A stretch of DNA of 25,575 bases from Tubiluchus corallicola (lineage: Eukaryota; Priapulida; Priapulimorpha; Priapulimorphida; Tubiluchidae), in NCBI GenBank assembly GCA_030141605.1, contig JAQGDQ010001787.1, positions 1 to 25,575 on the forward strand, written 5' to 3'. Below the pieces are notes generated by a model. It worked only from the letters and a program-made list of their open reading frames with translations, did no database searches and was not told the DNA's origin. Positions 1 through 9,751 of this stretch are shown here, piece by piece (position 1 is the first letter of the stretch; each line of letters starts with the position of its first letter). The position numbers and the translations under genes were made by a program.

Positions 1-1098
1 TTGTGCTTTAAGGTCTGTCAAGAGTGTTTTCTTGTGCTGTAAGGTCTGTCAAGAGTGTTTTCTTGTGCTTTAAGGTCTGCCAAGAGTGTTTTCTTGTGCT
101 TCAAGGTCTGTCAAGAGTGTTTTCTTGTGCTTTAAGGTCTAACAAGATAGTATTCTTGTGGTTTGAGATCTAACAAGAGTGTTTTCTTGTACTTTAAGGT
201 CTGTCAAGAGTATTTTCTTGTACTTTGAGGTCTGTCAAGAGTGTTTTCTTGTACTTTAAGGTCTGTCAAGAGTGTTTTCTTGTGCTTTAAGGTCTAACAA
301 GATAGTATTCTTGTGCTTTGAGATCTAACAAGAGTGTTTTCTTGTGCTTTAAGGTCTGTCAAGAGTGTTTTCTTGTGCTTCAAGGTCTGTCAAGAGTGTT
401 TTTGTGCTTCAAGGTCTGCCAAGAGTGTTTTCTTGTACTTTAAGGTCTGTCAAGAGTATTTTCTTGTACTTTAAGGTCTGTCAAGAGTGTTTTCTTGTGC
501 TGTAAGGTCTGTCAAGAGTGTTTTCTTGTACTTTAAGGCTGTCAAGAGTATTTTCTTGTACTTTGAGGTCTGTCAAGAGTGTTTTCTTGTACTTTAAGGT
601 CTGTCAAGAGTGTTTTCTTGTGCTTTAAGGTCTAACAAGATAGTATTCTTGTGCTTTGAGATCTAACAAGAGTGTTTTCTTGTGCTTTAAGGTCTGTCAA
701 GAGTGTTTTCTTGTGCTTCAAGGTCTGTCAAGAGTGTTTTTTGTGCTTCAAGGTCTGCCAAGAGTGTTTTCTTGTACTTTAAGGTCTGCCAAGAGTGTTT
801 TCTTGTGCTTCAAGGCATGTCAAGAGTGTTTTCTTGTGCTGTAAGGTCTGTCAAGAGTGTTTTCTTGTACTTTAAGGTCTGTCAAGAGTATTTTCTTGTA
901 CTTTGAGGTCTGTCAAGAGTGTTTTCTTGTACTTTAAGGTCTGTCAAGAGTGTTTTCTTGTGCTTTAAGGTCTGTCAAGAGTGTTTTTTGTGCTTTAAGG
1001 TCTGTCAAGAGTGTTTTCTTGTGCTTTAAGGTCTGTCAAGAGTATTTTCTTTTGCTTTAAGGTCTGTCAAGAGTATTTTCTTTTGCTTTAAGGTTTGT
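1..1098. repeat. 31-bp minisatellite, about 35 copies
   Basis: A 31-bp unit repeats from the first base to about 1098. It reads roughly CAAGAGTGTTTTCTTG followed by a TGCTTTAAGGTCTGT-type half. Variants (CAAGATAGTATTCTTG, TTTGAGATCTAA) recur as a block near 139, 294 and 634, so there is a higher-order pattern of about 5 and 11 units. Most units hold the inverted arms CAAGA/TCTTG around a 6-base loop. The array continues past the left edge. It stops about 85 bp before the start codon of gene 1, so it occupies that gene's upstream region. Confidence 0.95.
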
Positions 1099-1182
1099 CG
1101 TTTTTCACAACTGGCACCTGTAAGCTGACGCTGTCATCATCAACTCCAGTCATCTTTTAAAGACACACAGCAGAAATTCAAG

Positions 1183-1589
1183 ATGGCCCGGGAACTGAAT
1201 ATGGGCTTCATCCGCCAGAACTTCCTGAAGGAGCTCGTCGCCAACGAGAATCGAGCCCGGACCACGTGGTTCACGAAATACAAGAGTGACGTGGAGGAAG
1301 AGCAGAAAGCTGCTGCTGAAGCCAGACGACTGAGCATGCGCAAAGGAGAGACACCAAGTGAAGAGAAGCCATGCGAGGTCCCGGCGTGTAGGATTCATTA
1401 CAGGAGGAAACCCAGTGAACTGGACGTCCTCTTAGAATTGGCTGCCAAGCTGGACGTTGATACCACCCCACCCTTCCAGCGTCCTGTCCCATCAGATGTG
1501 AGAAAGTTGTTGTACAAGGGCGTTACCAAGGAACAGCAGGGACGCCATGAGTATCTAAGAACCAGAATGAATATCGACCCAGAAGATAG
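1183..1589 (+). CDS. SPMIP1: SPMIP1 (ATP6V1FNB) orthologue, exon 1 of 2
   Basis: This is the first coding exon (135 codons plus 2 bases) of a 179-aa protein joined to 3184-3316. Residues 1-35 contain RQNF (11-14), E22, R26 and W29. Residues 36-50 are a charged, probably helical, stretch. LLYKG (109-113) and QGRHEYLRTR (119-128) follow. From memory, human ATP6V1FNB/SPMIP1 has the same order: an MSRQLN start, RQNFWKE, LLYEG, then QGRYRYLNTRK. Its length is also close to 175 aa. That protein is a microtubule inner protein in the doublets of the sperm flagellum. The donor is AG|GTTCTG at 1589/1590; reading through instead gives an early stop at 1594. The start ATG sits in CAAGATGGC and is the one matching the family. 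The intron (1590-3183) is filled with repeats. Leucine stands where the family and paralogues have the first tryptophan (L15). Confidence 0.87.
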
Positions 1590-1639
1590 GTTCTGATTGT
1601 TTATTGTTTTTTTGAAATTGTGATTTTGTATTTATGTTT

Positions 1640-1998
1640 GTTTGTATGTATATTTGTTTTTTTGTTTGTTTGCTGCTTATTGATTTACTTACTTGTTTGT
1701 TTATGTAGTTGCTTGTTGTTGTTATTGTTGTTGTTTGACTGCTCTTTATCTAGTTGTTGTCTTGCTTGTTTGGTCTGTTTATCAGTTTGTTTATTTGTTT
1801 ATATAGTTGCTTGTTGTTGTTGTTGTTTGACTGCTCTTTATTTAGTTGTTGTCTTGCTTGTTTGATCTGTTTATCGGTTTGTTTATTTGTTTATATAGTT
1901 GCTTGTTGTTGTTGTTGTTTGACAGCTCTTTACCTTGTTGTTGTCTTGCTTGTTTGATCTACCCATCAGTTTGTTTATTTGTTTATATAGTTGCTTGT

Positions 1999-2031
<33 letters not shown>

Positions 2032-2191
2032 GACAGCTCTTTATCTTGTTGTTGTCTTGCTTGTTTGATCTGTCTATCAGTTTGTTTATTTGTTTATATA
2101 GTTGCTTGTTGTTGTTCGACTGCTCTTTATGTAGTTGTTGTCTTCCTCGTTTGATCTCTCTATCAGTTTGTTTGTTCGTAAATATAGTTGT

Positions 2192-2239
<48 letters not shown>

Positions 2240-2395
2240 GACTGCTCTTTTATTTAGTTGTTGTCTTGCTTGTTTGATCTGCCTATCAGTTTGTTCATTT
2301 GTTTATATAGTTGCTTGTTGTTGTTATTGTTGTTGTTGTTTGACTGCTCTTTATTTAGTTGTTGTCTTGCTTGTTTGATCTGTTTATTAATTTGT
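1640..2395. repeat. ~92-bp intronic minisatellite with variable TTG tracts
   Basis: Seven copies of a unit with GCTCTTTAT, TAGTTGTTGTCTTGCTTG, TTTATCAGTTTG and a (TTG)n tract lie inside the intron of gene 1. Landmark spacing is 92, 92, 111, 86, 122 and 102 bp. The differences come from TTG-tract length, which is longest around 2190-2237. Long open frames here are by-products of the repeat. Confidence 0.92.
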
Positions 2396-2530
2396 TTGTC
2401 TGTCTCCTCTACATTTTGTCACTTTCCCTATCTGACGTGTGATCGTCTGCTTGTCTATCTGTTCGTCCGATGCCCAAGTTTTCATGAAGTAACTTCCTGT
2501 GTATGCGTGAAGTGTGAGAATTAAACTGTT

Positions 2531-2599
2531 TGCGCATGCGAGGGCCTCACTTCCTGCGCACGTCACAAATATTTGGTCTAAACTTTCTGCGCATGCGCC
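2531..2599. promoter_or_regulatory. Two NRF1-like palindromes in the intron of gene 1
   Basis: TGCGCATGCG at 2531-2540 and TGCGCATGCGCC at 2588-2599 match the NRF1 consensus YGCGCAYGCGCR, the second fully apart from its last base. They lie in a short unique island between two arrays. An internal promoter or enhancer is possible but nothing else supports it. Confidence 0.35.
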
Positions 2600-2726
2600 A
2601 AGTAGGAAACCTGAATTCAGTTGACTTTATTTGCAGCCTGCAGTGTGCCGAAAAAACCTAAACGAGTTCTTATCATATTGGTTAAATTATTAGACATTTT
2701 ACATTTAAAGTCTCTATTTTAGTTTC

Positions 2727-2799
<73 letters not shown>

Positions 2800-2808
2800 T
2801 TGTCTGTT

Positions 2809-2861
<53 letters not shown>

Positions 2862-2885
2862 TGTCTGTCTGTCTGTTTGTCTGTT

Positions 2886-2946
<61 letters not shown>

Positions 2947-3013
2947 TGTCTATCAGTCTGTCTGTCTTGTTGTCTGTCTGTCTGTTTGTCTGTTTGTCTG
3001 TTTGTTTGTCTGT

Positions 3014-3077
<64 letters not shown>

Positions 3078-3079
3078 CC
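2727..3079. repeat. (CTGT)n microsatellite in the intron of gene 1
   Basis: About 350 bp of CTGT/TTGT tetranucleotides with occasional one-base slips, ending about 100 bp before the splice acceptor of exon 2. Several long open frames of Cys-Leu-Ser-Val repeats arise from it and are not genes. Confidence 0.97.
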
Positions 3080-3183
3080 TGATTGTTTAATAATAGGCCT
3101 TCTTTCTATGTCTACTCATATATTTGTGTTTTTTATTTCTAAACGTTCCTATTTTGTTGTGACATTTTGTTTTTTCCCTGAAG

Positions 3184-3316
3184 GTACGAATATCCGGTCA
3201 CGAGTTCACTGGAGATCGGTTGGGACATCAGGCAAAATCAGGGAATCCCGGATCCCTACTATCCACTGTCACACTCTATGCGGTTTTTTTACAGGAAGAA
3301 TGGGGTGACGCTGTAG
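3184..3316 (+). CDS. SPMIP1: SPMIP1 (ATP6V1FNB) orthologue, exon 2 of 2
   Basis: The acceptor is a T-rich tract ending CTGAAG at 3183. Joining 1589 to 3184 rebuilds codon 136 (AG + G, Arg) and keeps the frame for 43 more residues to TAG at 3314-3316. The residues just after the junction (Y-E-Y-P-V-T-S-S-L, then G-W at 148-149) match Y-x-[YF]-P-[IV]-T-[TS]-S ... GW in the human protein as I recall it. Near the end, F-F-Y-R-K-N-G (170-176) matches FFRKNG. The motifs before and after the splice agree independently, which makes the exon pairing strong. No clear AATAAA follows within 200 bp; ATTAAA near 3526 is the nearest candidate. Confidence 0.87.
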
Positions 3317-3877
3317 GAAACTCTGGTGACCTCTTGTGGCAGCAATGATTTTAATTTGTATTTACTTTTGATTAACTGTGAGCAAAAGTACTAAAACTAT
3401 TAGTCAAATGCATTTCTTGGGGTGGGGGAGGGGGGGGTGAAAGGGAGGGGATGACAGGGAACCTTGTATCTACCGTTACAACAAATGATCTTACAATGTG
3501 CTTAATAATTTTATAGTTATATTGCAATTAAATTCCTTTTTGGTGATTGTTGTTTTCATTTTTGTTGTCTTTTCCTTGCTTTGCTTTTCTGCTTTCTGGA
3601 CAGCGGCTACAATGGATAGGAGGACAGGTTCAGCTGTTGAGCGCATGTTCTTGAATCATGGAAAAAGGAAATCAGGCAAAAAATTTTGAGGAAAGAATTC
3701 CACAGACAAGAGGCTCGTGAGAAAAACTAAGTATATAAGCAGATGTTCTGCTTCTTTGTGAATTTTCACCTATTTCGCACTTAGAAGCCACCCTATTGAG
3801 TGAATGAGTCAGTGAGTGAGTGAGTGAGTGATGCAGAGAGAGAGAGAGAAAGAGAGAGAGAAACAGAGAAAGAGAGC

Positions 3878-3915
<38 letters not shown>

Positions 3916-4325
3916 TGCACTCTTTTTTGCTTTTTTTCAAAATGACCATTAATCTCGCTACACGAACAATGTTCTCTTTCTGGTTACGTGGTTACTCGGT
4001 TACTTGGCAAATTGGTTGGTCAGTCAGTTGATTTCTTGTTTGCCTTTTGATTATCCAATGAAGCCGATTAAATCACGTGACGTTTTGTGGACAAACAGAT
4101 GGAACTAATAATCAGCTATCATCTATACGTTTGATGCTTCTAGGATTGCGTTTATGTCCAGTGTGTCCAAGAACCCAAATAACGTTTTTGGAGACGACAC
4201 CATGATAATGGAGCCTGTGAAAGTTGAAGTTGTTGTTCACTCGCTTTGTTATGATTGAGTTTAGACACAGAGAAGTGTGAATAGGACAGAAAAGTGTTTA
4301 TTAAACTACAGACACATGAGTAGCA
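3317..4325. other. Intergenic stretch with a (GAGT)n/(GA)n tract
   Basis: No gene is seen. A G-rich run lies at 3420-3450. A GAGT tetranucleotide run followed by about 80 bp of GA dinucleotides occupies about 3798-3914. The rest is AT-rich sequence without a recognisable feature, and its right side joins the 29-bp array. Confidence 0.7.
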
Positions 4326-5374
4326 TAACTGCTGCACTGAACACTGAGAGTGAGAGTGTCCTGCACTGAACACTGAGAGTGAGAGTGTCCTGCACTGAAC
4401 ACTGAGAGTGAGAGTGTCCTGCACTGAACACTGAGAGTGAGAGTGTCCTGCACTGAACACTGAGAGTGAGAGTGTCCTGCACAGACCACTGAGAGTGAGA
4501 GTGTCCTGCACTGAACACTGAGAGTGAGAGTGTCCTGCACTGAACACTGAGAGTGAGAGTGTCCTGCACTGACCACTGAGAGTGAGAGTGTCCTGCACAG
4601 ACCACTGAGAGTGAGAGTGTCCTGCACTGAACACTGAGAGTGAGAGTGTCCTGCACTGAACACTGAGAGTGAGAGTGTCCTGCACTGAACACTGAGAGTG
4701 AGAGTGTCCTGCACTGAACACTGAGAGTGAGAGTGTCCTGCACTGAACACTGAGAGTGAGAGTGTCCTGCACTGAACACTGAGAGTGAGAGTGTCCTGCA
4801 CTGACCACTGAGAGTGAGAGTGTCCTGCACTGAACACTGAGAGTGAGAGTGTCCTGCACTGAACACTGAGAGTGAGAGTGTCCTGCACAGACCACTGAGA
4901 GTGAGAGTGTCCTGCACAGACCACTGAGAGTGAGAGTGTCCTGCACTGAACACTGAGAGTGAGAGTGTCCTGCACTGACCACTGAGAGTGAGAGTGTCCT
5001 GCACTGACCACTGAGAGTGAGAGTGTCCTGCACTGAACACTGAGAGTGAGAGTGTCCTGCACTGACCACTGAGAGTGAGAGTGTCCTGCACTGAACACTG
5101 AGAGTGAGAGTGTCCTGCACTGACCACTGAGAATGAGAGTGTCCTGCACTGACCACTGAGAGTGAGAGTGTCCTGCACTGAACACTGAGAGTGAGAGTGT
5201 CCTGCACTGAACACTGAGAGTGAGAGTGTCCTGCACTGAACACTGAGAGTGAGAGTGTCCTGCACTGACCACTGAGAGTGAGAATGTCCTGCACTGAACA
5301 CTGAGAGTGAGAGTGTCCTGCACTGAACACTGAGAGTGAGAGTGTCCTGCACTGACCACTGAGAGTGAGAGTGA
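4326..5374. repeat. 29-bp minisatellite, about 36 copies
   Basis: The unit is about CACTGAACACTGAGAGTGAG plus AGTGTCCTG. Copies differ almost only at two sites (CTGAAC, CTGACC or CAGACC). Because 29 is not a multiple of 3 and the unit has no stop on the - strand in any phase, all three - frames stay open for the whole array. That gives spurious proteins of 350-390 aa. Near identity between units implies recent expansion or homogenisation. Confidence 0.95.
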
Positions 5375-5694
5375 CTAGAAAGCAAAAACAGTCAGTATAT
5401 ACAGGTATATTGTTTAGATTTTGGTATCCAACTTTATTATCATTATTTTTTTGTTTTCAGTTCTTTTTGGATAATTTGTATCATTTATACTGTTTTTATT
5501 TGTATTTTTTTCTTATTTGTTCTTGTTTTTGTTATCTGCAGCATCACCGTTAATTTTTAATATACCAATCTATTTATAAGAAAGGGCAGGAGACTAGATG
5601 ACCCTATGGTCCTTCCCTCCCCTACTCCACGATTATAATTACGTAATATCTAAAAAAACTTTTTATGTCAAACTAATTGGAGAAAATAAATGTG
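5375..5694. other. AT-rich spacer, no feature seen
   Basis: T-rich unique sequence between the 29-bp array and the hexanucleotide array. I see no gene, splice-supported exon or repeat in it. Confidence 0.6.
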
Positions 5695-5801
5695 CTATGT
5701 CTATGTCTATGTCTATGTCTATGTCTATGTCTATGTCTATGTCTATGTCTATGTCTATGTCTATGTCTATGTCTATGTCTATGTCTATGTCTATGTCTAT
5801 G
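5695..5801. repeat. (TATGTC)n hexanucleotide array
   Basis: About 17-18 almost perfect copies of a six-base unit. It reads as Met-Ser or Cys-Leu on + and Ile-Asp on -, so it makes short artificial open frames. Confidence 0.97.
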
Positions 5802-6179
5802 TTTACGTACAGGACTTTACCTACGCAGAGTTGCACAGGCTTCACAACAACCATTACTTTTAAATAGGGAGAGGACCAGTGTGTATGCATTCACTGGACC
5901 ATACAATTATACTGAAGTAGTCAGCTGGTAGAATGTAACAGTATTAGCCCATAGATGGCAGCACCTAATTATAATGTACAATTCCAACTTCCACCAACAT
6001 TTCTTTTCTTCTGTCCCGACAGCCTTAAAAAGAATTATGTTTATAACGATGTAGAAATGAAACAATTATGTATCCATTGAATGTAATGATTGTTTAAATG
6101 GAGAGAGGAGGAAGAGGAGCTTAAATGGGAGAAGGAGGAAGAGGAGCTTAAGTGGGGAGAGGAGGAAGTACGTCGTGAA
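5802..6179. other. Spacer with a purine-rich short tandem repeat
   Basis: Mostly unique AT-rich DNA. At about 6092-6169 a 32-33 bp purine-rich unit (GAGAGGAGGAAGAGGAGCTT followed by AAATGG) is repeated about 2.5 times. No gene is seen. Confidence 0.6.
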
Positions 6180-6905
6180 AGAACTTTCAGTACAATGACT
6201 TGTACTTGAAAAACTTATGTAACTAAATTTTTTTTTGATAATTTAAAATGTTCGCATGACCTGATAAAACGACATGGCATCGCTATCCCAGTGTGCACCG
6301 CTGATTCACAAAAAACACATTATTCTTCACATTGACAATATAAAGTAATTTAAACTTTTGCTTAGTTACTGAAAAATGTATTAGAAATGCTCTGAGTTTG
6401 TTAGAATGGCTGCACTTAATGGTCATCAGAGTTAGTTTAAATTTACAAGTTTTATACAGCATTACTGCCATCGCAAGCTCTATATGCAACAGGACAACAT
6501 GTACATGATATTAAATTTCAAGATGACATACTGTTAAAATGGCTGCACTTAATGGACATCATAGTTAGTTTAAATTTACAAGTTTTATACAGCGTTACTG
6601 CCATCGCAAGCTCTGTATGCAACAGGACAGCATGCACATGATATAAAATTTCAAGACGACATACTGTTAAAATGGCTGCACTTAATGGTCATCATAGTTT
6701 ACAAGTTTTATACAGCGTTACTGCCATCGCAAGCTCTGTATGCAACAGGACAGCATGCACATGATATAAAATTTCAAGACGACATACTGTTAAAATGGCT
6801 GCACTTAATGGTAATTATAGTTAGTTTAAATTTACAAGTTTTATACAGCGTTACTGCCATCGCAAGCTCTGTATGCAACAGGACAGCATGCACATAATAT
6901 AAACT
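6180..6905 (-). repeat. Dispersed repeat family, copy A, with 133-bp tandem units
   Basis: Read on the - strand, 6180-6480 matches 20236-20580 and 22530-22640 in order. The shared segments are GGTGCACACTGGGAT, then AT-rich DNA, then ATTTTAAATTA. The right part (about 6380-6905) is a tandem array: CCATCGCAAGCTCT recurs at 6468, 6601, 6724 and 6857 (133, 123, 133 bp). It ends in an AT-rich tail (ATAATAATAATAAA). A single diverged unit of the array is present at 20236-20290 in the opposite orientation. The family is not recognised. Confidence 0.8.
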
Positions 6906-7035
6906 CATAATAATAATAATAAAGTTTCAAGACGACCTTTTAAGCTTTTGATTTATTTATTTATTATTTATTTATTTATTTTATTTATAAAGAGTGTTTA
7001 TTTGTCGTTTATTAAAGGTGAGATTTCAAACTAAT

Positions 7036-7290
7036 ACGCATGCGTCAATGGTTTCTTAAAAGAAGGTGAAGACTTTTGCTGCTACGACGTAATCGTAACT
7101 ACTGCACTAGCTTTGATGACGTCAATTGTTACGTCATAGGCTCTGGGGTTACTGCGTTGTTTGCTCTGTAAACTCCAAGACTAACGTTCTCTAATTCGCA
7201 TCGTTGCAGCACTCGTTGCTTGGTCAGTTGGTGACCAATGGCTATCGCATTTTGCTGACGTTTGAACAAGCAAAATTTTCAAGATGGCGG
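7036..7290 (+). promoter_or_regulatory. Putative promoter region of gene 2
   Basis: A cluster of known motif matches lies just upstream of gene 2. They are the palindrome ACGCATGCGT (7036-7045), a perfect CRE TGACGTCA (7117-7124) followed by TTACGTCA, CCAAT (7235-7239), and a YY1-like AAGATGGCGG (7281-7290). GTGACC-AAT-GGCTAT around CCAAT is half of an X-box. YY1-type AAGATGGCG is often found close to transcription starts, so transcription may begin around 7200-7280. Confidence 0.45.
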
Positions 7291-7390
7291 ACAAGCGAAG
7301 AGCCTGACAGGAAACACGCGAGCCGAGCTTCCGGGAGCATCGAAAGTGCAGCAGTTAAAATCCGGAAATCGTTCCAGAATCTTCCAGAAG

Positions 7391-7519
7391 ATGGCGCGAG
7401 AACAAGGGGTGAATCACACGAATTACTGGCGGGAAATCATCAACAAGGAAAACGCTGCGCGCGCAGCTTGGGCAAGAACGTACGGAAAATACTTTCCTAA
7501 TGTAGAAGTTCCAACTGAG
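7391..7519 (+). CDS. Gene 2 of the SPMIP1-like cluster, exon 1 of 2
   Basis: This exon encodes residues 1-43 of a predicted 132-aa protein joined to 9240-9509. It carries the shared N-terminal module: MARE start, HTNYW (W13), E20, R24, W27, Y31-G-K-Y. The positions +7 E, +11 R and +14 W counted from W13 are identical in genes 3 and 4, and in gene 1 counted from L15. The donor GAG|GTATTT at 7519/7520 leaves phase 0. An in-frame ATG at 7262 would add 43 residues, but the added stretch has no counterpart in the paralogues and overlaps the YY1-like site, so 7391 is preferred. By resemblance to SPMIP1 it may sit inside axonemal microtubules; that is inference. Confidence 0.78.
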
Positions 7520-7550
7520 GTATTTAATAGAATTTATGTTACCTGTTCAG

Positions 7551-8500
7551 CAGTAGAGGGCAGCACAAGATAGCGGTGTTTAAATGATTCATGCCCTACG
7601 AGAATGGTTGTTTAGCATTAGACATGGTAGAGGGCAGCACAAGATAGCGGTGTTTAAATGATTCATGCCCTACGAGAATGGTTGTTTAGCATTAGACATG
7701 GTAGAGGGCAGCACAAGATAGCTGTGTTTAAATGATTCATGCCCTACGAGAATGGTTGTTTAGCATTAGACATGGTAGAGGGCAGCACAAGAAGCTGTGT
7801 TCAAATGATTCATGCCCCACGGGAATGGTTGTTTAGCATTAGACATGGTAGAGGGCAGCACAAGATAGCTGTGTTTAAATGATTCATGCCCCACGGGAAT
7901 GGTTGTTTAGCATTAGACATGGTAGAGGGCAGCACAAGATAGCTGTGTTTAAATGATTCATGCCCTACGGGAATGGTTGTTTAGCATTAGACGTGGCAGA
8001 GGGCAGCACTAGATAGCTGTGTTTAAATGATTCATGCCCTACGAGAATGGTTGTTTAGCATTAGACATGGTAGAGGGCAGCACAAGATTGCGGTGTTTAA
8101 ATGATTCATGCCCTACGGGAATGGTTATTTAGCACTAGACATGGTAGAGGGCAGCACAAGATGGCTGTGTTCAAATGATTCATGCCCCACGGGAATGGTT
8201 GTTTAGCATTAGACATGGTAGAGGGCAGCACTAGATAGCTGTGTTTAAATGGTTCATGCCCCACGGGAATGGTTGTTTGGCATTAGACATGGTAGAGGGC
8301 AGCACAAGATAGCGGTGTTTAAATGATTCATGCCCTACGGGAATGGTTGTTTAGCATTAGACATGGTAGAGGGCAGCACTAGATAGCGGTGTTTAAATGA
8401 TTCATGCCCTACGGGAATGGTTGTTTAGCATTAGACATGGTAGAGGGCAGCACTAGATAGCGGTGTTTAAATGATTCATGCCCCACGGGAATGGTCACGG
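7551..8500. repeat. 74-bp intronic minisatellite, about 13 copies
   Basis: The unit holds TAGAGGGCAGCAC, TGTTTAAATGATTCATGCCC and GGTTGTTTAGCATTAGAC. GAGGG recurs every 74 bp (7556, 7630, 7704 and so on to about 8446). The array begins about 30 bp inside the intron of gene 2. The first copy carries CAGTAGAGGGCAGC, a full match to the CTCF consensus NCANNAGRNGGCRSY. Most others read TGGTAGAGGGCAGC, which differs at the CA positions. Confidence 0.95.
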
Positions 8501-8579
8501 GTTTGGCCAGATGGTTTTTTCTAAGGCAGATTGACAGGTACCTAGACATAACTACACAGGTACATTGATTGGAAGTTAC

Positions 8580-9035
8580 TTTATTATGTAGGTAGCTACG
8601 TAGGTCGGTCGGTAAGTAGGTAGATAAGAAAAAGTAGGTAGCTGGGAGGTAGGTAGGTAGCCAGGTAGGTAGGTAACCAGGTAGGTAGCCAGGTAGGTAG
8701 CCAGGTATGTAAGTAACTAGGTAGGTAGGTACGTAGACACGTAGGTAGGTAGGCACGTAGGTAGGTAGATAGGCAGCTAGGGAGCCAGGTTGATAGGTAG
8801 CTGGTTACGTAGGCAGGTAGGTAGAAAGATAGTTAAGTAGGTAGGGAGGTAGGTAGATAGGTAGGTAGCCAGGCAGGTATGTAGGTAGGTAGATAGGTTC
8901 GTAGGTTCATAGGTAGGTAGGTAGATAGGTAGGTAGGTAGGTAGGTAGGTAGGTAGGTAGGTAGATAGGTAGGTAGGTAGGTAGGTAGGTAGGTAGGTAG
9001 ATTGGTGGGTAGGTAGGTAAATAGGTACTTAGATT
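8580..9035. repeat. Imperfect (TAGG)n microsatellite
   Basis: About 450 bp of GTAGGTAG-type tetranucleotides, interrupted by CCAG, ATAG and CTAG variants, and purest at 8920-9000. A short GACA-like stretch follows to about 9130. All of it is intronic to gene 2. Tyr/Leu/Pro-Thr open frames on - are artefacts. Confidence 0.95.
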
Positions 9036-9239
9036 AGTTGGCAGAGAGGCAAGCAGGCATGCAGACAGTAAAAAGTTAGTCAGACAGACATGCAAAATAG
9101 ACATACAGATAGACAGAAGATACAGACGGACAGATGAAGGAAATAATGGATTGATTTAAAAACGGATCAAGGACAAACAGGACAAATAAAACGTCCAGGT
9201 GTATAAATCAAGTTATTTAAAAGGCTTCTCTTATTATAG

Positions 9240-9509
9240 GTAGCGCCACAGCAACGTCCCGTAACTGCATGTACAGGATACCGTCATCCAGGACTGGACA
9301 CATACGGGAAAATTTCACACACCCGTCAAGTCACTTGTCTGTGGCCAGAAAGGTATCACCAACCCTACAGAGATTTCAGCATCTTCAGTGATGGAAAAGC
9401 CGCCAAGTACCAAGCCACGTATTCTATATATTACAAAGATTTCACAGATCACGTGATCAGAGACCAAGATCACGTGACCAGAAATCGAGATCACGTGACG
9501 ACCACGTGA
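9240..9509 (+). CDS. Gene 2 of the SPMIP1-like cluster, exon 2 of 2
   Basis: The acceptor is CTTCTCTTATTATAG at 9239; the frame then runs for 89 codons to TGA at 9507-9509. Residues 49-58 (RPVTACTGYR) and 79-82 (PERY, then HQPYRDF) align with RPATVPTGYR/PERY in gene 3 and RPATVATAYR/PGRY in gene 4. That alignment supports both the exon and the splice, since the block follows the N-terminal module in those intronless genes. Residues 113-132 are three short repeats starting D-H-V, written by DNA repeats that each contain CACGTG. The WCC tail of genes 3 and 4 is absent, so the C-terminus was replaced or lost. AATAAA follows at 9622. Confidence 0.78.
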   Translation, partial: VAPQQRPVTACTGYRHPGLDTYGKISHTRQVTCLWPERYHQPYRDFSIFSDGKAAKYQATYSIYYKDFTDHVIRDQDHVTRNRDHVTTT

Positions 9510-9621
9510 TGCTGTAAACAGCGCCCATTGTTAGAAAAAGCGAGCTAGATGACGCCTGATGTTTTTGGATATAATGGATGCCCGCATATTAATTTTAAAA
9601 TCTTGTAGACATGTTTGTAGA

Positions 9622-9627
9622 AATAAA
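9622..9627 (+). terminator. Polyadenylation signal of gene 2
   Basis: AATAAA 113 bp after the stop codon of gene 2, followed by A-rich and then T/G-containing sequence. This is the expected place for a short 3' UTR. Confidence 0.6.
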
Positions 9628-9751
9628 AAAGACGCATTGTAAGTTTTAATATAACTAAGCGTCCATTTTGTGAATTTGCAGGTCAGTTTAAAGGAAAACC
9701 GGATCCAATTTTACACTATAGCTCAAAACAATCGTCTGGAATGTTTGTAAT

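Noticed and set aside
1-1098. CRISPR-like array
   Set aside because: Units are contiguous without unique spacers, the partial dyad belongs to the repeat itself, and the window is eukaryotic.
2732-3308. Long Cys-Leu-Ser-Val open frames on +
   Set aside because: They are readings of a CTGT microsatellite inside the intron of gene 1. Only the short end from 3184 is a real exon, and in a different reading context.
4152-5385. Three overlapping - strand open frames of 350-390 codons
   Set aside because: They are the three phases of one 29-bp stop-free minisatellite, with no splice, domain or start-context support.
5598-5931. Met-Ser, Cys-Leu and Ile-Asp repeat open frames
   Set aside because: They are the readings of the TATGTC hexanucleotide array.
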